DNA of 64,000 nucleotides from Streptomyces chattanoogensis (GCF_001294335.1 NZ_LGKG01000185.1:62001-126000), one strand, 5' to 3'; shown: positions 45,565-56,642, numbered from the stretch's first letter. Numbers and translations are program-made. Notes: generated by a model not told the origin, from the sequence alone.

Positions 45565-46836
45565 ATGAATGCCGAGCGGAACACAGTGCTGGATGGATGG
45601 ATGAAAGAGCACGGCTACAGCTCCAATTCGCTGGCCGAGGCGGTGAATGCAGCAGTCGGCGACCTCACCGGCAGGGTTGGAGGACTGGACGGCTCATCGG
45701 TCCGGGACTGGAAAGCGGGCCGGGTACGGTGGCCGAAGTCGGCAACGCGGGTCGCACTGGAGAAGGTCACCGGCCTGCCCGCCACAGCCTTAGGGTTCGT
45801 GCCCCGGGGCCGGGTCTCGTCCGCGCCCGCACCACCGGAGGAGGACCCTGTGAAACGCCGCTGCTTTCTCACCGCCGGGTCGGCTGTCGCCGCTGCTGCG
45901 GTTGCACCCACGTTCACTGCCCCTCATCGCATCGGGACAAGCGACGTCGAGCGTCTTCAGGGCCGATTCGGCGAGATCATCGCGAGCGACCACCGGTACG
46001 GCGGCCGTCTGGGCATCGAGCAGAAGGCCGCAGCCCTTGCCGACGAGGCACTCGCCCTGCAGATCTCCGGGAGTGCCAGTCAGCGGGTCCGCGCCTACTT
46101 GTACGGGTGCGCGGCGGCGTTCCGCTCGTCGGCGATGTGGGCGGCGATCGACGGCCGGCGCTACGACGATGCGGTGCGGCATATGCGTGAAGCCCAGGCG
46201 CTCGCCGAGCTGGCGGCCGACCCGGCGATCAAGTTCCGCATCTGGTCGCACGCCGGGACGCTCTATCGGCACCTTGGGCACCCTGCTGAAGCCACCGCTG
46301 CGAATGACGTCGCCAGGAGTTTGTCTCTCACCCGCCGGGACCCGCTCTTTGCCTCTCTCGGCCTGGCCAGACAAGCCGCCATCCATGGCGAGGCCCGTAA
46401 CGCGACGGCCACCCGGCGCAGCGTTGAGCAGGCCCAGGACGCGATGGACCGCGCCGACCCCGGTGCATACCGACCCGTATGGATGACCTCGTTCTACGAC
46501 CAGGCGGAGTTGGACTCCCTCGCGCTCTCCGCCTACCTCGCATTGGGCGAGTACGAGATGGCCGAATCGCACGCGCATCGGTGTCTGGCAGCTCTTCGCC
46601 CCCACATGCAGCGGTCGAAGGCGATTGCCACTACTCGCCTCGCGTGCGCTCAACTCGGGCAGGGCGACTTGGAACCGGCCGTTCTCACGGCCATGTCGGT
46701 TCCCGCAGCGCACCACCCCCGGGTTGTCGGCATGCTCCGTGACTTCGGCACCGAGATCCACAACATCGCGCCGAACAGCCCGATCAGCCGCACCTGGGAC
46801 CAGTACGTTCGTGACACCTGGAAGGAATCGGTATGA
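45565..46836 (+). CDS. XRE-like HTH regulator with TPR-type C-terminus
   Basis: A 423-residue protein from ATG 45565 (earlier in-frame starts to 45457 are less likely). Residues ~1-75 resemble a Cro/CI HTH domain (WMKEHGYSSNSLAEAVNAA, VRDWKAGRVRWPKSATRVALEKV). A short hydrophobic Ala-rich stretch follows (RRCFLTAGSAVAAAAVAP). Residues ~130-420 are helical repeats of the TPR type (GCAAAFRSSAMWAAIDGRRYDDAVRHMREAQ, LGEYEMAESHAHRC). This design fits peptide-sensing regulators. It is divergent from the small-gene set and RiPP operon, so it is the likely local regulator. Confidence 0.8.
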   Translation: MNAERNTVLDGWMKEHGYSSNSLAEAVNAAVGDLTGRVGGLDGSSVRDWKAGRVRWPKSATRVALEKVTGLPATALGFVPRGRVSSAPAPPEEDPVKRRCFLTAGSAVAAAAVAPTFTAPHRIGTSDVERLQGRFGEIIASDHRYGGRLGIEQKAAALADEALALQISGSASQRVRAYLYGCAAAFRSSAMWAAIDGRRYDDAVRHMREAQALAELAADPAIKFRIWSHAGTLYRHLGHPAEATAANDVARSLSLTRRDPLFASLGLARQAAIHGEARNATATRRSVEQAQDAMDRADPGAYRPVWMTSFYDQAELDSLALSAYLALGEYEMAESHAHRCLAALRPHMQRSKAIATTRLACAQLGQGDLEPAVLTAMSVPAAHHPRVVGMLRDFGTEIHNIAPNSPISRTWDQYVRDTWKESV

Positions 46837-47375
46837 CGTCGGTCATTGAGCTGCGTACGTTCCACACAATCGAACCAGCTCGACAAGACCTGCTGGATGT
46901 GTACGCAGATGTCCGCGCAGACCTCCTTCACCTTCCGAATTACGCCCTGTCTGCGTTCGCTGAGCGCCTTGAGCGCCATGCCACTGAACCAGGCTGGGAA
47001 GCGGTTCTCGCCTACGACCAGGGCGTGCCCGTCGGCTACGCCTACGCCAACACCATCGAGGCCGACGACCGCTGGTGGAAACGCGTAACGCCCACTCCAC
47101 CGGCCGCATATACCGACCGCGGCGCCGTGGCCCTGAAAGAAATCGGCGTTCGTATGGCGTGGCGCGGCACGGGGACTGCCCGGCGCATCCATGACACCCT
47201 CCTCGCCGACCGCAGCGAGCCGTACATCACGCTCATGGTCAACCCGCTTGCAGGGGACGGAAAGGTACACCGGCTGTACGAGACATGGGGTTACAAGGAC
47301 ATCGGCCGCAGTCAGCCGTCACCCGCTTCACCGGTCCTGATCGCGATGATCAGCTCCGTGCACTCCCCCTCGTAG
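46833..47375 (+). CDS. GNAT family N-acetyltransferase
   Basis: A 180-residue protein coupled to the regulator gene by an ATGA overlap. The acetyl-CoA-binding region is present: ALKEIGVRMAWRGTGTARRIHD (the R/Q-x-x-G-x-G/A loop), after VGYAYANTI and before LMVNPLAGDGKVHRLYETWGY. It could modify the RiPP product or act elsewhere. Its linkage to the regulator is the only clue. Confidence 0.85.
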   Translation: MTSVIELRTFHTIEPARQDLLDVYADVRADLLHLPNYALSAFAERLERHATEPGWEAVLAYDQGVPVGYAYANTIEADDRWWKRVTPTPPAAYTDRGAVALKEIGVRMAWRGTGTARRIHDTLLADRSEPYITLMVNPLAGDGKVHRLYETWGYKDIGRSQPSPASPVLIAMISSVHSPS

Positions 47376-47542
47376 GGGAGCCCGTATCCCGCCCTCCAGT
47401 CGACAACTCCCGCACAAACGAAACCCGGTTCCCTTCACGGATGCCACGTCCCCAGGGCGCGGTGAGGGAAACAGGTCCCGCCCGGCGCGCTTTCCACTTC
47501 GGCTTCGGGCGGGACCGCACATCCGACACGGGAGAGGAGGTG

Positions 47543-47671
47543 GTGAGACTCGTGGGCGGCAACGAGACACCCGAGATGAACGGGTATGACGTGTACGAGC
47601 AGGAGGTCATCACGCCTGCCGAACCGGAAACCCAGCCGGACCGGAACGACGAGGTCGGCAACAATGCCTAA
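47543..47671 (+). CDS. 42-residue acidic peptide
   Basis: Starts at GTG 47543 after GAGAGGAGG, one of the strongest ribosome-binding sites in the window. The sequence is acidic and polar (MNGYDVYEQEVITPAEPE, then QPDRNDEVGNNA). It overlaps the next gene by eight bases. Its size and acidic character would suit a RiPP leader-core peptide, but no modification enzyme is adjacent and no family was recognised. Confidence 0.55.
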   Translation: MRLVGGNETPEMNGYDVYEQEVITPAEPETQPDRNDEVGNNA

Positions 47672-47840
47672 GAAAGCTTGGGTTGGTGTCGGCGCCTACA
47701 TCAAGCGGGACCTGCCCGACCGTGCCCCCGCCTCGTCCTGGTGCGGCAAGCATCCCAGTGAGCGCACCCGGCTCGTAGCACGCGCAGGGTGGGTCTGCCT
47801 GGACTGTGTACGTGAGACAAGCCGACCTGCGGCTCAGTAG
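47664..47840 (+). CDS. 58-residue zinc-finger-like protein
   Basis: ATG 47664 lies within the end of the acidic-peptide gene. Residues WCGKHPSERTRLVARAG followed by CLDC give one Cys-x-x-His and one Cys-x-x-Cys pair, a probable treble-clef or ribbon zinc site. It is basic. It ends the accessory island; the HAD gene converges with it. Confidence 0.6.
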   Translation: MPKKAWVGVGAYIKRDLPDRAPASSWCGKHPSERTRLVARAGWVCLDCVRETSRPAAQ

Positions 47841-47891
47841 TCGCACCACCGGCCCCGTTCGCCGACCATGGCGACGGGGGCCGCTTCATGC

Positions 47892-48581
47892 CTAGGCCTG
47901 GTCGAGTTGGTCGGCCAGGCCTGCCAGGTCGTCGGCGTACAGGTCGAACCGGTCCGAGGAGGTGGGCGGGTCGCCGACGGGGCGGGCGACGTAGGCGGTG
48001 CGCAGGCCGAGACCCTGTGCTCCGCGCAGGTCCCAGGCGTGGGCGGCGACCATCAGAAGCCGCTCCGGCGGTCGTCCGGAGACGGTGACGGCCAGCTGGT
48101 AGACCGCCGGGTCCGGCTTGTAGGTCCGGGCGTCTTCGGCGGACAGGGCCTGGTGCCAGCGCAGTCCGGCGTGGGCGTTGAGTCCCAGCAGTGCCGTCCG
48201 GCTCGCGTTGGAGAGCCCGATCAGCGGGAACCGCTCCGCGAGTCGGGCGAGCCCTGCCACGGTGTCGGGCCACGGCGGGAGTCTGCGGCCTGACAAGGCC
48301 AGCGCCGCCACGGCGGTCGGGTCGTCCGCTCCGGCGGCGTCGGCGACGAGCCGGGCGGCTTCCAGATCGAGCAGGTCGGTGGTGACGTAGGGCCGCACGC
48401 CGTCGAGGACGCGACGTTGCTCGCGGTCGATGTGCTGCTGCCACAGCGCCAAAAACTGCTCGACCCTGGGATCGTCGAGAGACGGGTCGAGTTCACGAAT
48501 GCCGTTGCGGATACCGGCGGGTTCGTCGACGAGCGTGCCGAGCACGTCGAACACGATGGCATCGATCCCCAGCTGTGACAT
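47892..48581 (-). CDS. HAD-family hydrolase (haloacid dehalogenase type II-like)
   Basis: A 229-residue enzyme from ATG 48581. Motif I is AIVFDVLGTLVDEP, with the nucleophile Asp; the second Asp of phosphatases is Leu, as in L-2-haloacid dehalogenases. Motif II is GLSNASRTAL, motif III has Lys in TYKPDPAVYQLAV, and motif IV is AAHAWDLRGAQGLG. Members hydrolyse 2-haloacids or small phosphates; substrate is unknown. The 175 bases upstream hold nothing recognisable. Confidence 0.88.
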   Translation of the reverse strand: MSQLGIDAIVFDVLGTLVDEPAGIRNGIRELDPSLDDPRVEQFLALWQQHIDREQRRVLDGVRPYVTTDLLDLEAARLVADAAGADDPTAVAALALSGRRLPPWPDTVAGLARLAERFPLIGLSNASRTALLGLNAHAGLRWHQALSAEDARTYKPDPAVYQLAVTVSGRPPERLLMVAAHAWDLRGAQGLGLRTAYVARPVGDPPTSSDRFDLYADDLAGLADQLDQA

Positions 48582-48756
48582 GGGCGAGGTCTCCTGGACG
48601 AAGCAGGGGTGTAAGAGGGGCTGACTGTTAGGCGAACACCGCGGGAAGGCCCTCGGATTCCCGAACCGCACGGCGTGTGCGGCAACCGCATCAACGCCGC
48701 CAACCACCGCGCCTGCCAAGCCGCAAGGCACGACCCGGTGCCATGTCGCGCCCCGC

Positions 48757-49326
48757 TCAGACCTCCCGCACAAACGACACCCGGTCCAGCCCCGCCCCGT
48801 CGTAATCCCGGTGCACCGGGACCCCGTTCTCGCTGTGGTCGCCCGGCTCCAGGCGGAAGCCCATCCGGGTGTGGTACGCGATCGAGTGGTGGTTCGTCGG
48901 GCTGGTGATGCAGCGGACCTGGGTGCAGCCGCGGTCGCGGGCCAGGTCGAAGAAGCGGTGGTAGAGGGCGCTGCCCAGGCCGCTGCGCTGGGCGGACGGG
49001 TGGACGCCGACGAAGTGGATGTAGGCGGTCCCGGGGTCCGTCTGGGAGAGGAAGCCGATGAGGAATGCCTGGAGGGTGACGGCTCCGGTTTCCTCCTGTC
49101 GCTCCACGAGGTAGCTGGTGTCGGCGAAGTGCTGGAGGAACAGGCGGGGGACCAGCAGTTGGCGCTGGAGGGCGCCCGCCTCGCCGCCCTGGCCGTCCCA
49201 CCAGTCGGCCAGGGCGAGCTGGAGGCGTGGGTGGTCGGATGCCACTGGGTGACGCAGGGTCAGGTCGTCGCCGGGGAGCTGCTCCCGTATCGGAGGGGAG
49301 TACGGAGGGGAGTGGTGTGCGGTCAT
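48757..49326 (-). CDS. GNAT family N-acetyltransferase
   Basis: A 189-residue protein. VTLQAFLIGFLSQTDPGTAYIHFVGVHP leads into the acetyl-CoA loop SAQRSGLGSALYHRFFDLA. ITSPTNHHSIAYHTRMGFRL follows, a typical GNAT core. It is translationally coupled (ATGA) to the EamA-type transporter upstream, so the pair may modify and export the same compound. Confidence 0.87.
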   Translation of the reverse strand: MTAHHSPPYSPPIREQLPGDDLTLRHPVASDHPRLQLALADWWDGQGGEAGALQRQLLVPRLFLQHFADTSYLVERQEETGAVTLQAFLIGFLSQTDPGTAYIHFVGVHPSAQRSGLGSALYHRFFDLARDRGCTQVRCITSPTNHHSIAYHTRMGFRLEPGDHSENGVPVHRDYDGAGLDRVSFVREV

Positions 49327-50240
49327 GTCCGGTCCTTCGGAGGGTGGTTGGGGGAGTGGGTGCCTGGCGTGGTCACCATAGGGCGCGGTGCGGTGTTACG
49401 GGCCTGGTCCTGGGCCGGGGCCTCGCCGAAGCGGGCCAGGGCCAGGGCGCCCGTCACCGCCAGGGCGAAGCCGAGCACCGCCAGAGGTGCCAGGCCCTCG
49501 CGGGGGCGGTCGCCCAGCCAGAGGACGCCGGCCAGGGCGGGGCCGACGGTTTCGCCGATCACCATGGCGGCGGTGGCGGTGGTCACCGAGCCGCGCTGGA
49601 AGGCGGAGGTCAGCAGGAGGAAGGCGGCGCCGCCCCCGATCAGCAGGGCGTAGACGGCGGGGTTGGTGAGCAGGGCGGACGGCGCGAAGTCGTCGACCAG
49701 GCGTACGGCGACCTCCACCACCCCGAAACCGCACCCCGCGCCCAGCCCCAGCACCGCCGCACGGGCGCGGTCCGGGAGCCGGCCGGCCGCCGCGCCCGAG
49801 GCGAGCACCGCCAGCGCGAAGACCAGGACCGTGACAGGGAGTCCCGGCGGGCCGGCGGCGTGCCCCTCCGCGCCGGAGGACAGTCCCAGCAGCGCCAGCC
49901 CGCCGCAGACCACCCCCACCGCACCCCATTCGGCGCGGCTGAGCCGGGTGTGCAGCACCGGCGCCGCGACCACCGCCGTCACCGCGAGGGTGGCCGCGAG
50001 CGCCGCCCCGACCGCGTAGATCGGCAGTGTCCGCAGCGCCACCAGCTCCAGTGCGAAGCCGACGCCGTCCAGGGCGAGGCCGAGCAGATAGCGCCACTGC
50101 CCCAGCACCCGCAGCAGCAGGCGGGGGTCCACGCCCGACGCGGAGCCGGGCGCGGTGGTCCGGGCCGCTACGGCCTGGAAGACGGAGGCCGTACCGAAGC
50201 ACACAGCGGAAGCCGACGCGCAGATCATCCCGAGCAGCAT
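49323..50240 (-). CDS. EamA/DMT-type transporter
   Basis: A 305-residue protein with ten hydrophobic helices in two similar halves, the DMT arrangement. Helices include LLGMICASASAVCFGTASVFQAV, YLLGLALDGVGFALELVAL, PVTVLVFALAVLASGAAAG and PALAGVLWLGDRP (the EamA end motif). The ATG at 50240 begins in the first helix. The tail of ~25 residues is hydrophilic. It probably exports a small metabolite; substrate is unknown. The longer frame upstream overlaps other genes and is not used. Confidence 0.85.
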   Translation of the reverse strand: MLLGMICASASAVCFGTASVFQAVAARTTAPGSASGVDPRLLLRVLGQWRYLLGLALDGVGFALELVALRTLPIYAVGAALAATLAVTAVVAAPVLHTRLSRAEWGAVGVVCGGLALLGLSSGAEGHAAGPPGLPVTVLVFALAVLASGAAAGRLPDRARAAVLGLGAGCGFGVVEVAVRLVDDFAPSALLTNPAVYALLIGGGAAFLLLTSAFQRGSVTTATAAMVIGETVGPALAGVLWLGDRPREGLAPLAVLGFALAVTGALALARFGEAPAQDQARNTAPRPMVTTPGTHSPNHPPKDRT

Positions 50241-50351
50241 GAACCGACTGTAGGGGGAGGAGTCGGGAACCGGGGGAGGGCCGTTCCCGGCGGGTGGGGG
50301 CCGCCCTCTACGCTGGCTCCTCGAGTTGACGGTGACGGGGGAAGGTACGGC

Positions 50352-50741
50352 ATGGCGGAGAAGGCACATCGGCGACTGAGGTCGAGCACGGTGATCCTGG
50401 GGAGTATGGGGGCGCTGGCCGCCGCCCTGACCTCCTGCGGCTCGGAGCCCGACAAGCGCTGTGTGGACCGCAACAGTTATGACGCGGTCAACGGTTACCG
50501 CGTCGTCGGTGCCCAGAACTGCTCCGGCGGCGGGACGAGCAGCAGCGGCAGCACCGGCAGTGCCAGCGGCGGGTACGGGAAGCGGAAGCAGTCCGTGGAC
50601 GCCCAGTGGTACTACGGGGCGGACAAGTCGAGCAGCCGGTATGCCGACGACGGGACGTTCAGCAGGAGCACGGCCGTCAACCGCGGCGGCTTCGGCTGCT
50701 CGGGCTCCGGCTCGCACTCCCACGGCCGCTACGGCGGCTGA
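50352..50741 (+). CDS. YgiB-like lipoprotein
   Basis: A 129-residue protein with a lipobox signal (ALAAALTSCGSEP, Cys at about residue 29). The mature part is Ser/Gly-rich with KRCVDRNSYD, AQNCSGGG, QWYYGADKSSS and VNRGGFGCSGSGS. The order resembles the YgiB/DUF1190 family, whose gene is usually paired with a glutathionylspermidine-synthase-like ygiC, as here. Its role in the envelope is unknown. Confidence 0.7.
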   Translation: MAEKAHRRLRSSTVILGSMGALAAALTSCGSEPDKRCVDRNSYDAVNGYRVVGAQNCSGGGTSSSGSTGSASGGYGKRKQSVDAQWYYGADKSSSRYADDGTFSRSTAVNRGGFGCSGSGSHSHGRYGG

Positions 50742-50789
50742 GCCGACACAGGTACGGACACAGGTACGGGCACGGGGACAGGCACCGCC

Positions 50790-51980
50790 ATGAAGCGTCA
50801 CACCATTGAACCCCGGCCGGGGTGGCAGGAGACCGTCGAGGCGCAGGGGCTGGTCTATCCCCTCACCCGCTATCCCGACGACTCGCTGCGCCCGTACTGG
50901 GACGAGAGCGCGTACTACTCCTTCACCCTCCCCGAGGTCGAGGCGCTGGAGGGGGTCGTCGAGGAACTGCACGGGATGTGTCTGGCCGCCGCCGCGCACA
51001 TCGTGAAGGAGGGGCGCTTCGCGGATCTGGGGATCGAGGATCCGCGGCTGGCCTCGCTCGTCGCCGAGTCGTGGCGGCGGCGTGAGGAACTCCCCTCCGT
51101 GTACGGGCGGTTCGATCTGCACTACGACGGCAGCGGGCCGGCCAAGATGCTGGAGTACAACGCCGACACACCGACGTCGCTGGTGGAGGCCGCGAGTCCG
51201 CAGTGGTTCTGGATGGAGGAGCGGTTCCCCGGCGCCGACCAGTGGAACTCGCTGCACGAGCGGCTGGTGGCGGCCTGGAAGCGGCAGGCGTCCCTGCTGC
51301 CGCCGGGCGCCCCGCTGCACTTCGCGCACTCGGCGGACGATGAGCTCGGCGAGGACCTGATGACCGTCGCCTATCTGGAGGAGACGGCGCAGCAGGCCGG
51401 ACTGGAGACCGTCGCGATCCCCATGGAGGAGATCGGCTGGGACCGGCTCTCGGGCCGCTTCGTCGATCAGCGGCTGCGGTTCATCCGGGCCTGTTTCAAG
51501 CTCTACCCGTGGGAGTGGCTGGCCACCGACGACTTCGGCCCGTACGTCCAGGACACCCTCGACAACGGCGGCGGCACCGGCTCCACCCTCTGGATCGAGC
51601 CGGCCTGGAAGATGCTGCTGTCCAACAAGGCGCTGCTGGCGGTGCTCTGGGAGCTGTTCCCCGGGCATCCGAATCTGCTGCCCGCCTACCTGGACGGGCC
51701 GCGGGAGCTGGCGCGTACGAAGGGTTATGCGGCCAAGCCGCTGCTGGGGCGGGAGGGGGCGGGGGTCACCCTGCACCAGCCGGGTGCGGAGCCGGTGCTG
51801 CGTGCGCCCGACGACCCCTGCTGTTACCAGGAGCTGGCGCCGCTGCCGGACTTCGACGGCAACCGGGTGGTGCTCGGGGCCTGGGTGGTCGAGGGCGAGG
51901 CGGCGGGGCTGGGGATCCGGGAGTCGGCGGGGCCGGTGACGGACGAGTACGCGCGGTTCCTGCCGCATGTGATCCTCTGA
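50790..51980 (+). CDS. Glutathionylspermidine synthase-like ATP-grasp protein (YgiC type)
   Basis: A 396-residue ATP-grasp enzyme from ATG 50790. The family core is clear: YDDSLRPYWDESAYY-type start, VYGRFDLHYDGSGPAKMLEYNADTPTSLVEA, and QWFWMEERFPGADQWNS. TLWIEPAWKMLLSNKALLAVLWELFPGH, GYAAKPLLGREGAGV and VVLGAWVVEGEAAGLGIRES follow. It lacks the N-terminal amidase domain of true GspSA. It probably ligates a peptide or amine by acyl phosphate. It is 48 bases after the YgiB-like gene. Confidence 0.88.
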   Translation: MKRHTIEPRPGWQETVEAQGLVYPLTRYPDDSLRPYWDESAYYSFTLPEVEALEGVVEELHGMCLAAAAHIVKEGRFADLGIEDPRLASLVAESWRRREELPSVYGRFDLHYDGSGPAKMLEYNADTPTSLVEAASPQWFWMEERFPGADQWNSLHERLVAAWKRQASLLPPGAPLHFAHSADDELGEDLMTVAYLEETAQQAGLETVAIPMEEIGWDRLSGRFVDQRLRFIRACFKLYPWEWLATDDFGPYVQDTLDNGGGTGSTLWIEPAWKMLLSNKALLAVLWELFPGHPNLLPAYLDGPRELARTKGYAAKPLLGREGAGVTLHQPGAEPVLRAPDDPCCYQELAPLPDFDGNRVVLGAWVVEGEAAGLGIRESAGPVTDEYARFLPHVIL

Positions 51981-52056
51981 GGCGCGCCGCCCGATCAAAG
52001 GCGCGCCGTCCGATCGGGGCGCGCCGCCCGGCCTGTCGCGGCGCGCCGCCGCCCGG

Positions 52057-53268
52057 CTACGCACCCAGGACGCCCCGCAGCTGGTCGAGCCCCCAGTCCA
52101 GGTCCTCCTTGCTGATCGTCAGCGGCGGGGCTATCCGTATCGTGGCCCCGTGGGTGTCCTTGACCAGCACCCCGCGCGCCATCAGCCGCTCGGCGACCTC
52201 CCGCCCGGTGCCGCGCGACGGGTTGATGTCCACCCCGGCCCACAGTCCGCGGCCGCGCACCGCGTCCACCGCGCCGCCGCCCGCCAGCGGCGCCAGTTCG
52301 GCGTGCAGATGCTCGCCCAACTCCGTTGCCCGCGCCTGGAATTCACCGGTCCGCAGCATCGCGATGACCTCCAGCGCCACCGCGCAGGCGAGCGGGTTCC
52401 CGCCGAAGGTGGAACCGTGCTCGCCGGGTGCGAAGACGCCCAGCACCTCGCGCGAGGACACGACGGCGGACACCGGCACCACGCCGCCGCCCAGCGCCTT
52501 GCCGAGCACGTACATGTCCGGGACCACGCCCTCGTGCTCGCAGGCGAAGGTCCGGCCCGTGCGGCCCAGCCCGGACTGGATCTCGTCGGCGATGAACAGC
52601 ACCTTCCGGGCGCGCGTCAGCTCCCGTACGCCCGCCAGATAGCCCGGCGGCGGCACCAGCACGCCCGCCTCGCCCTGGATCGGCTCCAGGAGGACGGCCA
52701 CCGTGTCGGCGTCGACGGCCGCCTCCATCGCGGCCAGGTCGCCGTACGGAACGATCTCGAAGCCGGGGGTGTACGGGCCGAAGCCGGCGCGGGCCTCGGC
52801 GTCGGTGGAGAAGGAGACGATGGTCGTCGTCCGGCCGTGGAAGTTGTTGTCCGCCACGATGATCTTCGCCCGGCCGTCCGGAACACCCTTGACCTGGTAG
52901 CCCCACTTACGGGCCGTCTTCACCGCCGTCTCGATCGCCTCGGCGCCGGTGTTCATCGGCAGGACGAGTTCCATGCCGCACAGCTCGGCCAGCCGGGTGC
53001 AGAAGTCCGCAAAACGGTCGTGGTGGAACGCGCGCGAGGTCAGGGTGACCCGCTCCAGCTGGGCGGCGGCCGCATCCAGCAGCCGGCGGTTGGCATGGCC
53101 GAAGTTCAGCGCCGAGTACCCGGCGAGCAGATCCAGATAGCGTCGGCCCTCCACATCCGTCATCCAGGCACCCTCGGCGGTGGCCACCACGACCGGCAGC
53201 GGGTGGTAGTTGTGCGCGCTGTGGGCATCGGCGGCGGCTATGGCGCGCGCCGTTTCGGTGGACGTCAC
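52057..53268 (-). CDS. rocD: Ornithine aminotransferase
   Basis: A 403-residue class III aminotransferase from GTG 53268. SAHNYHPLPVVVATAEGAW, the NTGAEAIETAVKTARKWGY loop, NNFHGRTTTIVSFS, LLEPIQGEAGVLVP, LFIADEIQSGLGRTG, and the PLP-Lys in MYVLGKALGGG are present. Spacing and the 'NYHPLPVV' start fit ornithine-oxo-acid transaminase, converting ornithine and 2-oxoglutarate to glutamate semialdehyde and glutamate. It is divergent from glyA. Confidence 0.92.
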   Translation of the reverse strand: MTSTETARAIAAADAHSAHNYHPLPVVVATAEGAWMTDVEGRRYLDLLAGYSALNFGHANRRLLDAAAAQLERVTLTSRAFHHDRFADFCTRLAELCGMELVLPMNTGAEAIETAVKTARKWGYQVKGVPDGRAKIIVADNNFHGRTTTIVSFSTDAEARAGFGPYTPGFEIVPYGDLAAMEAAVDADTVAVLLEPIQGEAGVLVPPPGYLAGVRELTRARKVLFIADEIQSGLGRTGRTFACEHEGVVPDMYVLGKALGGGVVPVSAVVSSREVLGVFAPGEHGSTFGGNPLACAVALEVIAMLRTGEFQARATELGEHLHAELAPLAGGGAVDAVRGRGLWAGVDINPSRGTGREVAERLMARGVLVKDTHGATIRIAPPLTISKEDLDWGLDQLRGVLGA

Positions 53269-53348
53269 CGGGGGCTCCGTTCGGTGCGGGGACGGCGGTG
53301 CATCGGATGCACCCGGCGCCCCTTTCCAGTGTCACTCTCGATAGGCTG

Positions 53349-53450
53349 GGCGGTGCACACCGCGACTGGCGTACGGGGAAGCGACCCCGAGGGAGCGGTG
53401 GGCGGGCCGCCGCGGCGGCCCCTCACGAGGTGTCGCCCCGCCTGGGCACC
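53349..53450 (+). ncRNA. ZTP (pfl) riboswitch upstream of glyA
   Basis: The conserved pfl elements are in order. CGCGACTGGCG is at 53361-53371. A small hairpin with GGGG/CCCC arms covers 53375-53388. GGGAGCGGT lies at 53391-53399, a strong GGGCCGCC/GGCGGCCC hairpin at about 53404-53422, and CCGCCTGGGCA at 53438-53448. The GGGAGCG and CGCCTGGGCA pieces are the signature of the ZMP/ZTP aptamer, which senses low 10-formyl-THF. It ends ~50 bases before the glyA ATG, so ZTP would tune glyA expression. A TAGGCT -10-like box lies at 53343-53348, just upstream. Confidence 0.88.
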
Positions 53451-53498
53451 CGGGACCACGACCGGACCGACCGATCGCACGCCCCGGAGGAGAACCTC

Positions 53499-55863
<2,365 letters not shown>

Positions 55864-55870
55864 GCGGACG

Positions 55871-55915
55871 GCCCGCGAAGGCGGCCGGGGTTCGGCCCCG
55901 GCCGGCCTCGCGGGC
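55871..55915 (+). terminator. Terminator after trpS
   Basis: Arms at 55871-55890 and 55896-55915 pair at 18 of 20 positions around a TTCGG loop, starting seven bases after the trpS stop codon. Confidence 0.88.
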
Positions 55916-56060
55916 GGGCCGGGGGGCCGGTCCCCGGCCCGCGGACATTTGTGTCCTCCGGTAAAGGGACCGAGGACACACCGCGCCGGGGGCATGCACC
56001 CGGCACACTGATAACCGGCCGTTGGACTCGCCGCTTTTGGACTTCAGGAGGGAGATCGCC

Positions 56061-56642
56061 GTGGGGCCCGTAACACTGGGCGTTTCGATCGCGGTCCCGG
56101 AGCCTTACGGAAGCTTCCTCCAGGGGAAGCGCGCGGGCTTCGGGGATCCCGCCGCACACGGCATTCCCACCCACATCACCCTCCTGCCCCCGACGGAGGT
56201 CGGCGCCGAGGACCTGCCCGCCGTCGAGGACCACCTCGCCGAGGTCGCCGCCTCCTTCCGCCCCTTTCCGCTCCGCCTGGAGGGGACCGGCACCTTCCGC
56301 CCGCTCTCCCCGGTGGTCTATGTGAAGGTCGCCGAGGGCGAGGCCGGCTGCGCCGCCCTCCAGGCCCGGGTCCGTGCCGCCTCCGGCCCCTGCGCCCGCG
56401 AGCTGGCCTTTCCCTACCATCCGCATGTCACGGTCGCGCACGGCATCGCCGAGGAGGCGATGGACCGCGCCCAGGCCGATCTGAAGGACTTCTGCGCCAC
56501 CTGGACGATCGGCGGCTTCGCGCTCTACCAGCAGGGCGCGGACGCGGTGTGGCGGCTGGAGCGGGAGTACCCGTTCGGGCCGCGGCCGGCCGGGGTCCCG
56601 CGGCAGGCGGACCTCTCCCGGCCGTCGGCCCCCGCCTCGTAG
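56061..56642 (+). CDS. 2'-5' RNA ligase-like (2H phosphoesterase) protein
   Basis: A 193-residue protein starting at GTG 56061 with AGGAGGGAGA upstream. The two His-x-Thr/Ser motifs of the 2H superfamily are present: THITLLPP at about residue 40 and HPHVTVAHG at about residue 124. Members open cyclic phosphodiesters or join 2'-5' RNA ends; cellular role here is unknown. It lies between trpS and a YihY gene. Confidence 0.87.
   Translation: MGPVTLGVSIAVPEPYGSFLQGKRAGFGDPAAHGIPTHITLLPPTEVGAEDLPAVEDHLAEVAASFRPFPLRLEGTGTFRPLSPVVYVKVAEGEAGCAALQARVRAASGPCARELAFPYHPHVTVAHGIAEEAMDRAQADLKDFCATWTIGGFALYQQGADAVWRLEREYPFGPRPAGVPRQADLSRPSAPAS

Noticed and set aside
49323..52064. A 913-codon open frame on the minus strand
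   Set aside because: It is the EamA transporter frame extended through the antisense of the YgiC-like gene; no ribosome-binding site or homology supports the upstream part.
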